The notes beneath the pieces were generated by a model. The model was not told the origin of the DNA. It did no database searches and saw only the letters and a list, made by a program, of their open reading frames with translations. DNA of 64,000 nt. It comes from Hybos culiciformis (taxonomy: Eukaryota; Arthropoda; Insecta; Diptera; Hybotidae). Position 1 is the first letter of the stretch; each line of letters opens with the position of its first letter. The stretch spans positions 29,747,557 to 29,811,556 of the forward strand of contig OZ023273.1 in the NCBI GenBank assembly GCA_964007475.1, written 5' to 3'. Both the position numbers and the translations under genes were made by a program. Positions 26,646 to 40,059 of the stretch are shown one piece after another.

Positions 26646-28025
26646 GCAGAATATATTTAATTTATAAAATTATGTATTTATTATGCTTTAAACTTAAACA
26701 GTTTCAACGCTAGAAGTTCCTTTATAAATAGTTTGTACTTAATTCGGTTTGTTTTAAATAATATTCAAAAAATTTATATAGTTTACAAATAGGTACTAAT
26801 TTTATTAGATGACAATATATAAAATTTGTTAAATCTAGAAATTTTTATAATAGAAATTTTCCCTATTTTTTTTTTTTTCTATCCAAACAAAATTAAAAAT
26901 AATAAAAATGTCTTATGAATTTGATGGTTATAGAAAATAAAAAATAAATATAATTTTGTGTCCGTTTTTTATTGTTTGCAACATAAAATTATGCTCATAA
27001 GGACTCTTTAAGTTTTTTTTATTCTTTGTCAATTTTTATTCTTTTGATGAATATCATTTTTTTTTTCAGTATATATATTTAATTTTAATTGTAGGGGCAG
27101 ATTTATTTTGTTAACCGATATTATTTCAAGACTGCAAAATCTAATAATGTGATACTTAGTGGTCTTAAGTACCAGCAATAATTCATTTCATTTTTTATTT
27201 TTTTATTTTTTTTTTGTATTTTTTTAAGCAAATTTATGTATTCTGGGGAATCCATGTAAGCATACTTCAAAGCATAAAAATGTTAAAAAAAAATTAAATA
27301 AAAACTTAATGGTGTGTACTTTTTTTGTTTAAAATTAAATAAATTATGGTTATTTTTATTTTTAAAAAATATATATATTTTAAAAGATTTAAAACGAATA
27401 ATTGATTTTTGTTTATAAAAATAATATTTTTTAAAATCTTAAAAAAATACTTAAAATATAAAATAAAAAAATTATACTTTGTTGTAATAAGAAAAAATAT
27501 TGGTAAATATTCGATAAATATGACGACGACGAGACGAGACGAAAATTTAGTTTGCATTCGACGTTAGGGTATTGATTCATAAAAAAACATAAAAAAGAAA
27601 ATATTAACAATTTTTTTTTTTTTTTTGAATTTAAATTTCTTACAAAAATGCTTTGGGTAAAAAAAAAATTTTTCCAATCTTTATTTTGATCATAAAAGAG
27701 TGATGTTGTGTTCTTTTAGTGAAAGCTATCCTATTGAATATCCATTAAGTTCATTTAATATCTTTTATTCGGTAGAATTTGCCTTTTCCCTTTATTTCCT
27801 TTATAGTTCTGAAAAAAAAAAAAAATAGATGGCTAATAGAATAAATTCAATACTTACTCTACGTTGATATTTTTTTTTTGTTTGAATTCGCTTACCTATA
27901 GTTCTCAATTAATAAGTTAAAATTATTAAATATTTTAATGCGTTGGGGATCGTTATGTTGTATTTAGTGCTATAGAATTTAGATCACTAAATGGAGTATT
28001 ATATGCGTCAATACACATGCAATCA

Positions 28026-28131
28026 TTTAGATGCATCTGCGTAAATAATGAAAAAATTTAGATGCATCAGCGTGTATAATGAAAAAATTTAGATGCATCA
28101 GCGTGAAAAATGAAATCATTTAGATGTTTCG
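28026..28131. repeat. Tandem repeat, 3.4 x 31 bp
   Basis: Unit TTTAGATGCATCAGCGTG plus about 13 AT-rich bases, at 28026, 28057 and 28088 with a partial fourth copy at 28119. Each unit carries the palindrome GATGCATC. The units differ by a few substitutions only. Confidence 0.92.
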
Positions 28132-28288
28132 TATTGAATATTACGTAATACCTAAACAAACATAATATCTCTCACAATATTTCAATACAGCCAAATAAAA
28201 AAATGAGAAAAAATGAGAAGAAAAAATATTCTCTCTTTGCAACTGCCTCTCCCCTACGCATTAAAACAGCATATGGGATATGTAAACA

Positions 28289-28437
28289 AAATTTGTTATA
28301 CAACTCGTTCTGTATTTACACAAAAATACATTGACACTTGTCAATTTATATCACTCGACCTTCGGTCTCGTGATATAAGTATTGACTCGTGTCAATGTAT
28401 TTTTGTGTATACAGAACTCTTAATTAATAACAAATTT
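28289..28437. mobile_element. 149-bp hairpin element (palindromic MITE-like)
   Basis: Terminal AAATTTGTTAT pairs with ATAACAAATTT. The inner arms CACAAAAATACATTGACAC and GTGTCAATGTATTTTTGTG are perfect complements, and the centre TATCACTCGACCTTCGGTCTCGTGATA closes a near-perfect stem. No clear target duplication was seen. The open frame 28213-28455 merely runs through the hairpin. Confidence 0.7.
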
Positions 28438-29039
28438 AGTTTACATATACAATAATCTACTATAAATAAATATTAATTATAAATAATTAGCACCTAATGA
28501 CCAAAATTGATTGAAAGATACTTAATATATTCATTTTTTTTTTCATAAAAACCCAAACCATCATTAATGATCTTACATCTTCAATAATGAAAGTATAAGA
28601 AAACTATATGTATGTTAATTCCAAGAACTATCTGTTCATGATGGTAATTAGTTTTTTAAAGTTTTTTTTCTTATTTAAACTATGTATATACAAAAAATAA
28701 ATTTCAAAAGCAAAAAAAAAATTAGCTCAGCTTGAGGTTCCTTAATTTGAAAAAACAAAAAAAAAATGCCTATATAATTTTTTTAAACTTAATAGTATTA
28801 TGATAATTTTAAATCATTGGTGGTTTTATATTTATTGTTATAATATATATAAAAAGGGAAGTATTTTATTCTACTTAATAGTTTCATATTTATTATTAAG
28901 TTGTATAACTAATTTTTCTCTTTTTTTTATTTTTTATTTATTAAATATGAAACTTTGGGAAAATATATTTTATAAGAATCGCATCAAAATAAAAATACAT
29001 ATTGAGTTTAATTCACATGTAATAAAACTATAATGCAGT

Positions 29040-32000
29040 TGCAATCATGTGTATGTATCATTGTCGTCTTGGATTATGCGAGTGTTCTCTTTAATTTCAA
29101 GTGATCAGAATTTCCTTAATTTGATAAATTTTAAAATTATAAAAATTTAGAAGAAATTGTTTCTATAAGTATGTAAAAATCAAAGTTTAAAGAACTACTG
29201 CGTAAATTAATAATAATTTGAAAAAAATTGCAGTAATATTAATGATTTATCCTTGAAATGTTAAGGTTAGATGACGCGGTCGAGTATCATAACATGTTTA
29301 TAATGTACATTATATAAAATAATACAATATAATATTATGAGTAATTTAAATTTTTTTTGTTTTCAATTGATAAGTAAACAATTTGATTTTAATTGTTAGG
29401 TAAACAAATAGTTTTTAAAATACACTAGGAAAAAAAAACACTTTACCTACATTATTTGTCAGAATGCAATCCATATTTCTTTCACAAATAAATTTTATGT
29501 ACGTATAGAAATTGTCACAGATTTTTCATAGAAATGAACTGTTGCTTAGAGATTTTTGATTGATAAACATATAAGATGAACTTAATTCTAGATAGATGTG
29601 TAAGTATAATTTTACATTTTGTTGTGTTTATATCAAGTTCCAAATGATAAGTTTTTTTTTTTTAATTTAAAATACTATCAAGTTGCAATAATTCTGAGCG
29701 AAATATAAGATAAATTTTGTAGAGTTTACATTTTTTTTTTAAATATAATATTTATTTCGCTTGTTTTGAAAATAAACATTTTTAAAAACTATTTTTTATT
29801 TTAATAATATTTATGCTGTTGTCATGAATCTCTCCCTTTTGTGTCACTATCAAATATATGTATATATATCAAACTATTAAAAGTGAATAATCACTCTTCA
29901 ATTTAGTAATTCTATATATATGATGAATAGTAATGCTTTTGTATGATTATTTCAATTGACCATATGGTCCATTAATGATAAAAAAAATATAAGATTATTT
30001 TATATTTATTTTACTATTATTAATTTTTATATCTCATTTTTAATTTTTTATTTTTGATAAGAATAAGAATGAATAAGTTTGCATTATAAATTTCTGATTA
30101 TATAGCAACTTAAACAACGCTGACATCATTTTATAAAAAGTGTATAAAATTCGATTATGAATGTTAAATATTGCAAGCAAAGCTATTATTTTTGCCTTGA
30201 ATTTGAAATTGATGGTATTTGAACGATTCCGAAGCCAAAATAACATTTTTCCATGACTAAACATATGTGTACGTAGATGTGCACAAAAGTAAAAGGTAAT
30301 GTGTGAACTAACATAGTTAATCGCATAATACTTATACGACCAGCAAGTTATTCTAGTTTCAGATTTTTATTATCGTCCAAACTGTTTGATAATAATCCCA
30401 ATTATAAAAAAATATAATTTTCATCAACTTTTATCTATTAAACTAAAGATTTCTTTTGCTAACGCTTACAATTATTATTAGAATAAATATAAGATTATTA
30501 TAATATCACAGTGGAAATTTAATCGATAGAAGCTAATGCTGTTTCAATACTTTTTTCAATACAACACTATATATATATAAATATAAGTAATATACTAAAT
30601 AAAATAGAGTTTGTTCAAATATAGTGAATGATACGTACCATAAATTTGCCTATTTTATAACTTGTTATTTTATGGTACGATAATTAATATATATTTTAAT
30701 AATATTTAATAAAAATTTTTATAATGGAAATTTTTTTCTCAATATGTATATAAAAAAAAAATCAAAACAACCAGACTTTAAATTTTTAATGGAAAGAAAA
30801 CCAATTTATACATTCAAGAAATATTGATGGACTGCTTTCAATATGTTTTCGAATTGAACAAAAAAATATTCTTCATTAGATATTCTATAAAATATGTATA
30901 TCTTGTATATACATTTGAACTTATATAATTTACTCAAGTTACAAAAATATATAAATTTCCATTTTTTTTTTTTTTTAATAATTTAGTTTTATCATTACAA
31001 AATAAAAAATAGACTTGTATCTGGAAAAAATGTGTTTTTAATAGAGTTTGCATTTGGATTTCAATGCAAGTAAGTATTTTATTTCTTTTACTTTTCACAT
31101 CATATCAGCTTCTCTGAAAATTATTTCAGTATACATACATACATATATATACATACATCATTTTCATTTTGTTTTTCATTAAACACCAACGCTTGTCTTT
31201 CACATAATAAAATTAATGATAATTGGATGTTCCATCAAACGTAAAAAAAAAAAAAAACTAGGTGCATTTTTATTAAAAATTAATACGAAATCAAACTGTA
31301 AATATTTTAGAAACAATAAAGTGGGCTAATTTGATAATGCAAACCTATAGTTACATTTTTAGTTCCAATCTATTTGCTTTGCTTTGAAAATTTATACTTT
31401 ATATATACAAGTTAAATCTTCCACTGCGTGTGTTACAAAAAATTTATAAAAATTACTTATAATATAAATATTATAAATAAACAAACATTCGTTGAACTTT
31501 TTTAGTAAAAGTGAACATGTATCCATTAAAAATTTGAAATCTAACTTGTTTATTTATTCCAAGGATATTCTAATAACCCTGTTTTGAAAATCTCATTACT
31601 TTTATACAATATCACAATTTTAATTAATCTACATTATGTGTATATATAATATAATATAGAAATATTAATATACTGTGCCTCCGAAAAATTTTGTCATAAA
31701 ACACTTAAATTACTAAAATTAAAAACAATATATTTTGAAAAAAAAAAAAAAAAAAAATATGAAACGAAAAAAAATCGTAATACGAGCTATCCACCCCATC
31801 AAAAAAAAAAAAAAAACAAACAATGTAATAAAAATTACCATCTGTTATTTGATGCAAACTAATCCATCTTCAACATAAAATAAGTCTTGAAAAATCATAT
31901 TTTGATGAAATTTTGTTCAAAAAAGATACTATTTGAACACTGCTGTCATTTTTTTTTTTTTGTCATACATTTTAGACATAATTTAATTTTTTTTTTATGT

Positions 32001-33460
32001 TAAATCTTAAATTACACTTAAACTTAAAATCCGAGAAAAAAATTAGTTTCACAAAATTATTTTCATATGAAAAATAATTAAAAATTTACAGTATGTCACG
32101 TTTACGGTTTTTCGTAATGATTGGGTAACGTAACGTATATACTATATATAATATACTTTTGTATTAATTAATGAAATAGAAATATGGTTTAATTAACGAA
32201 ATAGAGGCAAAAAAACACTTGGTGACAACATTCTATTGTAATTGTCTTAACGGCGATCAATATAAAGAGTGTATATTTATTTATACTTTATTTTTCTGCA
32301 TATATACATATTATGTTTTTGATCTAAAAAGTTGATAGAGTATATACCTCCTGGATTCTATTATGCGGATGGCGAGAATTTTATAACAAATTTCTCCACA
32401 ATTCAAGTAAAAAATATTATAAATTTTTTTTTTTTAATCTTTGTGTAAAAAAAATATTTTTTTTATGTCACCAAAATCACATTATAATTCAATTTATTAT
32501 TACACATCACATAATTTTTTTAACGATTAACTGGTAATAAATAATAAAAATAATACGCTTAATTAAAGATTAATTGAGTTTAACAAATTTAATTAAACTT
32601 GCTTTCTCGTTAACGTCGCGTCGTCGTATAATTATTGAGAAAATTTGTACATAGTATTATTAGGTATAAAATATTGTTTATTAGGCGAATATCAGCATAA
32701 CTTTCAATAATAATATTGAAAATATATACATTAATGTACATTACGTATAAATATACATTTTATTTTCAATATTTTTGTAACAAAAAATTAAGTTTTATTT
32801 GTTCTTAACAAAAATGCTGAAACCTTATTTTGTGGGTATTTTATAGAAAATTTCATCAGCCAATATTCCACTTTTTCCTGTCTAATTTCATACTGCTTTA
32901 ACGAGTATTAAATTCAAGTCTTTTTTTTATATCAAAGACCTTTTTACAAAATATTTCATTTTTATAACAATTTGTATAAAGATCTGAATTTTAATTTGAT
33001 AGTTTAAATAAAATTTAAAAAAAGATCATTTTGAGATATTAATTAATTTTGTAAAATATTTTGAATTAATCAAGTAAATTGAGCTTTAATTTTCAAGAAC
33101 TTTGTTAGTTTTTTGAAATTTAAAATTTTTTCACTCGTGATTCTGAGTTAACAACATAACACCTCAAAGAGACTTGTCGCACAATGAATATTATGTTGTA
33201 CCTGACAATTTAGCTTGATTGAATAATATTTCAAGTAAAAAACACAAATTGATCTGAAACCAAAATTTTCATTGTTTTCATCTTTTTATACATTTTGACT
33301 ATTTACAATTTACATATTGTTTGTATAAAACTATATAAATATAAAGAGTCCATCAATTTTACAATGTTTTTTTTTTTCCATTTTTCATAAAAGAGTTAAT
33401 TTTGTTGACAGAGGTTATAATATTCACGAAGTTTTATTTTCAAGAACAACTTTCTTTTAT
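29040..33460. other. Non-coding AT-rich sequence
   Basis: Frame 30040-30264 (minus) has no recognisable domain. CATA repeats at about 31130-31160. Nothing else is supported apart from the small inverted repeat at 30634. Confidence 0.6.
30634..30679. repeat. Short inverted repeat (11 bp arms)
   Basis: CGTACCATAAA at 30634-30644 is complementary to 30669-30679 across a 24-base AT-rich loop. Confidence 0.6.
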
Positions 33461-34030
33461 GCTAGAGATAGAGTCGACGTAATTCACGCGCGTATGCGCG
33501 CGTAAAAAAAATAAAAAAAAACTGTTTTTTTTACCTGTTATGCTCAACGCCGTTCACATGCGAAAAACAAAAGAGAAAAAGAGAAAAATTAAATTAGAAA
33601 AATAAAATGGATTCTGTTTGTAATATTTTTATAATGCTTTTTAATTTATTTATAACTTAATAAAACATAAAAAATTTTAATAAATTTGCAATAAATAATT
33701 ATTTAATTTTTATTTTTGAATATAATTATATTTATGAACTTTTTTATTTTATTAAATAATTATTTGTTTGTAAAATTTTTTTTTTCTAAAAACAACAAAA
33801 TAAACAACACTATTTTTTTTTTTTAATTACAACAAAATAAACAACACAATTATAAACAAATGATTTCCACAATGTACGGCGTAAAATACTGGGAAAGTTA
33901 AAATATTTCAACTTTTACGCGCGTAAGCTACGTTTTACGTCGTTGCGTATAGCCGGTCTCATACATTTTCATACAATTTGATTTTTTACGTGCGTACACG
34001 CGCGTGAATTACGTCGACTCTATCTCTAGC
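33461..34030. mobile_element. Inverted-repeat element with CG-rich termini (MITE)
   Basis: Terminal repeat GCTAGAGATAGAGTCGACGT, continuing AATTCACGCGCGT, is exact over 33 bp at both ends and nearly matches for a further ~13 bp. The interior is AT-rich with ACGCGCGTA-type motifs repeated near each end, and a 19-bp phrase ACAACAAAATAAACAACAC occurs twice around 33790-33850. Because the flank is also palindromic (ATGCTA...TAGCAT), the target duplication could be AT or TA, so the superfamily (ISL2EU-type Harbinger or Tc1/mariner-like) cannot be decided. Confidence 0.82.
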
Positions 34031-37000
34031 ATTATTCCAAATTATTTTATTTTTACATTTTATTCAAAATGAAAACGCCAGAAAATAGTCAATGTGCTTG
34101 TATTTGTATAATTTTCTTCTGTCAATTTCTTCTCAGAAACTTTATAAATAAAATGAACGAAAAATTTAAAATTGTCATTGATACATGTAAACGTAAATTT
34201 TTAAACTTATGTTAATTTCTTAATGATTAATTTCATATAAAATTTTACTCTTCAATGTAACGTATTTATGGTGCAGTAAAAGTCCCTAATGTTTTATTTA
34301 TACCCCAAAATATATATATAAAAATATGATTATTTTTATTTTATAAAAGCTAAACTATATAGGTACTTATCGGTTGAAAATGCATTGAGCTAGTTATTCA
34401 TTTAACACCATGATTTATGATAAAATTTAAAATTATTATGATGATTTTTTTTATAAATAATTCATTAAAATTAACAGTTTCTGTTTTTTATTACATTAAT
34501 TTATATTCTCATTAAAAATTTCAATTACGAAAAATGAACGTTAAAGATACAGTTTCTAAAGTAATTATTTGAAGCATGGAAACGCAAACATCTAGAGTGT
34601 TAATTGGGTTACAAAAAAAAAAAAAATGTTTTTGTTTTGATATGGTACAGGTATAAGGTATGCGAATGACATACATTTGCTATAAAACTTCAAATTCTCG
34701 GAAAATAAATACAAGATTTCAAATATTTTTATTGTATGTAGTAAAATCATTTGGAAAAGTTGAATTTGTGAAGTTAAAATTTACAAAAAAAATCACAAAA
34801 TTAATGACATCACGATTTATACCTCAAGATCTTTGAAATACATACATTGTACGCAAATATAATTTTTCGCTGGTCAGTCACGTTTAAAAATTGAATTATA
34901 GCTATTCTTTTATCATCAACCAATTTAAGTATAAATTACGATGAGAATATAATAATTCAAAGAGATAATGATTGATTTGACACCAAAAATGAAAAAAACT
35001 ATATACCTATATATCTTCTAGATGATGTGTTACACATACATATTAAAAGTGTATCTTATTTTTAACTATTTTCCCGCCAAATATTTTATTAAGATATATA
35101 CAAATATATTTCTCTTCACTTTCTTGAAAATAAAATAAAATCAAAACTTCTTTTGTTATAAATCCATAAAATAAAATAAAAGATAATTTTATTTGTATAA
35201 ATTTGTCACAAAATAAAAATAAAGCATAAGCTTTTTTTTTTGTTCAATATAACCGTATGTGTGTTTCCATATAATATTCTGGTCAAATGCAAAATACAGT
35301 CATCGTAGTGACTCGTAAACATGTTTCAGTACGTTATCTCTAGATTTAAAATTTAAAACAAAAAATATATATATATGCACATTTATATACGAATGAATAT
35401 AATGTAGTGTTTGTAAGCAAAAAATAAAAAATAAAAAAATATTATAAACTTGCATAACGTAGGCATTTAAGCCGATGAATTTTATAAGATTAAAAATTAA
35501 AAAAAAAAAAATTAAGAATTTGACTATTTTGTTCTTTGTAGAAAGCTGAGTAAAAGATTTTGTTTTAGAAGTAGGTCTATTCATATTGAAATGTTATTTT
35601 TATTTTATGAATCTACTACCAATAGATTTTCTAAATATTTGAGAACTTAAGACGATGAAAATGAAATAAGCGGGAAAAAACAAATATTTTTAAATGTACA
35701 TCATGTGAATCTAGAGAATATTCCAAAGCTTTAATGAAACAGACAGTAGAACAATAATTACTTATTATAATTTCATAATGTTTAACGAAATAAAAGTTTA
35801 TCCTTTTCTCTCGCACTTATCAGGAAATGTTACCAAAAACATAAAATAACGCGGCTCGAAATATTATGTATGTTAATCTCTAATTATAAGAATCAAACTC
35901 AAATTTCTAGCTTCAAGGAATAATAAAACAAAATATGATTTTATATAATTTTTTTTAGAAAATAAAGTTACAACAATCAATAACAATAAAATTAAATTTT
36001 CTATTAAAAGATATAGTTATTTTAATTTTACATTTGGGTATTAAAATAAAAGTTCTTTTTTTTTATATATAATATTTCATTAAATTTTTTTTTTTTATTT
36101 TGCTACAACAATAATAAGCTTAAGGCAATTAGTAAATTTAATGTAAAATTAAAATAAAAAATATAAGAATTATAATGGTAAAAATGTAGGCAGTTTCTGA
36201 AAAAGAAGCTTAATTGGTTTTTTGCCAGAAGGATTTTTACAATACAGTTGGGTTTTTACTTTTAATTTGATATCAAGTAACGGCGACGGGAATTAAGCTA
36301 AATATGTTAAGAAATTTTTATTTATAGTTATTGAGAATATTGTTAATTATTTATAATAAACAAAATTAAACGCGAAATGTAGGTATATAAGTAATTATAT
36401 ATGTGTCAAAATTTATCTTGTATGCCGCCAATGTTTGTTTTCAATGTATATGTTCCATATGTTGCGATCATAGTTTACGTTAAATATCATACTTTATTGT
36501 TATAAAAATTGTCAATAATACTATAACGATATGGAAGGAGAGAAATTTTTTTTAATTATAACTACATTCGTAAAAAACTGTAGCATTCATCAAATATAAA
36601 ACTGAAATTTTTTGGGATTTTGAGATTTTTGTTTTGGCGGAAATTTTATTTTCAAATTTTATTACTGAATGCCTTCTTGTTACAATTTACGCTCAAACTA
36701 ACTTACATGATGAAAAAAAAAAAGAAAACATTAAAACGTTTTTTCCTCGTCTCTAAAACTAAAATAAAAATGACGATGATGACTTTTTTTAATATAAATT
36801 TAGCTTATAAGCGTGCTGTGGGATGTTTTATATCTATACATATTTACAAACATTATGTACATGTATATTTATTGCAAATATAATAAAATTTTGCAAAAAA
36901 AAATTAAATAAAAAATAATAATAAATAAATTTCTGAGATTGTTGTTCTGATCGCTTATAGTTTTTTTTTTTTTTTTATATATTTGAATTTTTATTCATAC

Positions 37001-39635
37001 GGTTGGTTGGTTGTGGCGATATATATGCGACTTAAAATTGGTACAGTTATGTATAAAAATTAATATGTTTAAATAAAGTCAGTATTTTTTTTTTTTTAAC
37101 TAAATAAGAAGATTTTACATTTTATTACATTTTCTGAAAAAATATAATATGTATGGTATATTTTCTTTAAGTTGTTGTAGACTTTTGTAATGGAATTTTA
37201 TCTGTTTAAAAGATATTATTTTATGTAAAGATAATTTTAATATCATCGCATAATTTATTATAATATTACAACAGAGTTAAAAGTAAAGTTATTATTCCTT
37301 CATATATTGACTTGAACTATATGGTATATATATATATATATTTATATATATATAATTTCAACTTTAAGAAAAAAATAATATTACGATCCTTTTAAATAAA
37401 AACTGAAGTTTTTATAATATGAAATTGATATTAAAAATTAGTATTAAATAGTTCAGATAGTTCAGAACATTTAAACTTAAAAAATATATATAAGAAAATT
37501 TTTTTCTGTTGAATATTGAAATACAGTATGTATTGAGATTGTATTAACTAAAATATAAGTATTATATTTATTGAAAATGTTTCATTTTTTGCATGAAATT
37601 ACATAGAACAAATTTATGAATACATTATATTCAAAACTATTTAGTGGATCTCGTTGATATTTTCAGATTCATGTATTATTACTTTTTTTTATTATTATTT
37701 TTGCTTTAGTTTATTTTATTTTCCACATAAATTTTTATGTGCCATATAAAATTTTTGCACGATTTTTAAGGCAGACATCACGGCACGGGAATTTTTTTTT
37801 TTTGCAAAAAATTAGCAACTGACAGGAAAATTTGTAAAAAAAAAGGAACCATAAAATTTTTAAAAATGATTTGATTTTTGTAAGATACTCAAGATAATGC
37901 AACAAAAAAAAATATTGCAGAAATGTTTGGTTAAAAATCTGTTTATATCAATATCAGGTAAGTACACATTTTAAAATATAAAATAGTGCAGATTAAATTT
38001 TTGATTTTTTAATAAGTAATTTATTTCAGATATTTTTAATTTTAATATGTATAATTTGATATGATGAAGAAAATTAATGTCTAAACTACACGAATGTTGT
38101 TTTACTTAATGCTAGTCTTTATTAATTACATTTATTTTTAGACACCTTTTCCGAACAACTTTACCAATTTTTCTTCCCTTAGAAACTTTATTCGTAATGA
38201 AATTAGATCCGAAAAAAAATTATTTCGACATAAAAATAAAACATTAATATTCCTAAGGGGAATGAACATACACACTCAGCTTTAGTTGGAATGAATTTAA
38301 TTTGTATTTTCCAAAATAAATAAATGTGCTTAAATCCAAACGACAACAAAATCCAGAAACAGAAATTTTTCATTAAGTATCACAACACGGTCCGATCCTA
38401 GAATCTTCAAATTTTACACAAAGATAGATGCTAAAAAAGAAAAAAAATTTAAAGTTCATCCTAAAAGATTCAAATGCAAAGTTCTTTAAAAGCCCTCCAT
38501 GTGAAATTCTGTTTTCTATTTCTGTTTTCTATTTTTGCAGTTTTTTTTTGTTTTATTTTACAGAAAATAAACGGCCGTGAAAAATGCGACAAAAATTGTA
38601 CGAAAAACACCTCTACCAGAAAAACACAAAACTATATTTGAATTTGATTTCTGTGCAGAAACTATAATTTATCAAAAAAATAAAAAAATTCTTAGAAATA
38701 AATGAAATTAATTAAAAATTGCAATTAAAGAAATTCAAAATTTCACGTCACCAGCCCTGGAGAGTGGTATTTTAGCTTTATTTCTGCGTTTGAGATTTTT
38801 TATTATCTTTTTCTTTTACTTCAGAATCCAAGCAAATGTGTTCAAGTTTTTTAAAGGCTTGTTTGGGCCAAAAAACTCAAAATTAAAAAAATCCGCCTCA
38901 CCTACCCTGGAGCCAGTTATATACTCTCTAACATATCAAAAAATCACTTCAGTCTAGATTGTAGTAACCCTACAATCAAAGCCAAACTAAGACCCATTTT
39001 TTGTAATTTTTCACAATGAGGGCTCTTAAGCAATTGGCTTTCATTTATTTTCAATCTATATAGGTGTATACTATATTTATTTATTAGTTAATTTTCACAC
39101 TTGACATACGTTATTTAAATTTGATTGCAGCAAAATAAATTATTTTTCAAATGTGTCAGTTCTGATAAATTTAATAAAATTCATTTTAGTTTTGTCAAAT
39201 TTTAAAATACCGATGTTTGTGCGTTATACTCTATGGTTTTCTCTATGGTTTTTTCCAGACAATTCCAATGTTTTTATAATTCAAACTTAAATATGTAATA
39301 AAAAGTCACAAAAATTAACTTTAAATATTATGTATGTGTCTTAAGAAGTTTTTGGTTCCCGTATACAAAATTAAGAATAGGTAAATGTAATTTAATATTA
39401 TCAACAATATTATATTTATGCCAACACCTGATAGTTTTTGTTTAAATTTTTTACATTTTGGAAAATAGTATTTTTTTGACCACAGCTTTTCTGCATTCAA
39501 TTCGAATGAAAATATAAGAAGGTCATATAAATGTAATTGAACAGAATCATCACTTCGGCTCATTGAATTCGGTAATATGTCTATAAGTTTACATATAATA
39601 ATACTACAACAGTGTGCTCAAAAATTCAATGTCTC
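34031..39635. other. Non-coding AT-rich sequence with scattered E2F-like words
   Basis: Three TTTSSCGS matches at 35070, 35670 (minus) and 36633 lie within 1.6 kb. A GC-richer patch at 38340-39010 carries two similar phrases (CACCAGCCCTGGAG and CACCTACCCTGGAG), perhaps an old repeat. (TA)n at 37324-37352. No gene recognised. Confidence 0.5.
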
Positions 39636-39638
39636 TTA

Positions 39639-40059
39639 TGCGTTGTTTATAGCTACCACAGTAAAGTAATTTTTGGAGGAATGTTCCGGAAACCCATTCA
39701 CAGCTAATTTTATCTGAAAGTAAAAGATCAACTGCAAAAAATATAAAAAAAAACAAAAAAAAAATGTTTGACAGGAAAGTTATCGTAAAAAAATATTATG
39801 ATAGGTAGGAAACGTAATGAAAAAGAAACAAAAAAATAATTTTGTGAAGTGATGAAATTTTTCAGATATCAAAAAAAAATAAATTCAACTTTCTTAGTTA
39901 TTTGAAAATATTTCAAAAAAATTCTTTTTACGAAAAATAGATAAAATTAATATCTTCATTTTCAGTAAATTTGCTTAAATATAAATAGAATAATAACATA
40001 GCAAATCGGTTTTTACGGTACCATTTTTTCAGATAGGAGAATTAGCTATAAACAACGCA
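39639..40059. mobile_element. Inverted-repeat element flanked by TTA (PIF/Harbinger-like MITE)
   Basis: Ends TGCGTTGTTTATAGCTA are exact inverted copies (17 bp), flanked by TTA at 39636-39638 and 40060-40062. A 3-bp TWA duplication is characteristic of PIF/Harbinger. The 421-bp interior has no coding frame. The flanking TTA is short, so the class is tentative. Confidence 0.7.

Noticed and set aside
28213..28455. 80-codon frame starting MRRKNILSLQLPLPYAL
   Set aside because: Its second half is translation of the 149-bp hairpin, so an evolved protein is unlikely.
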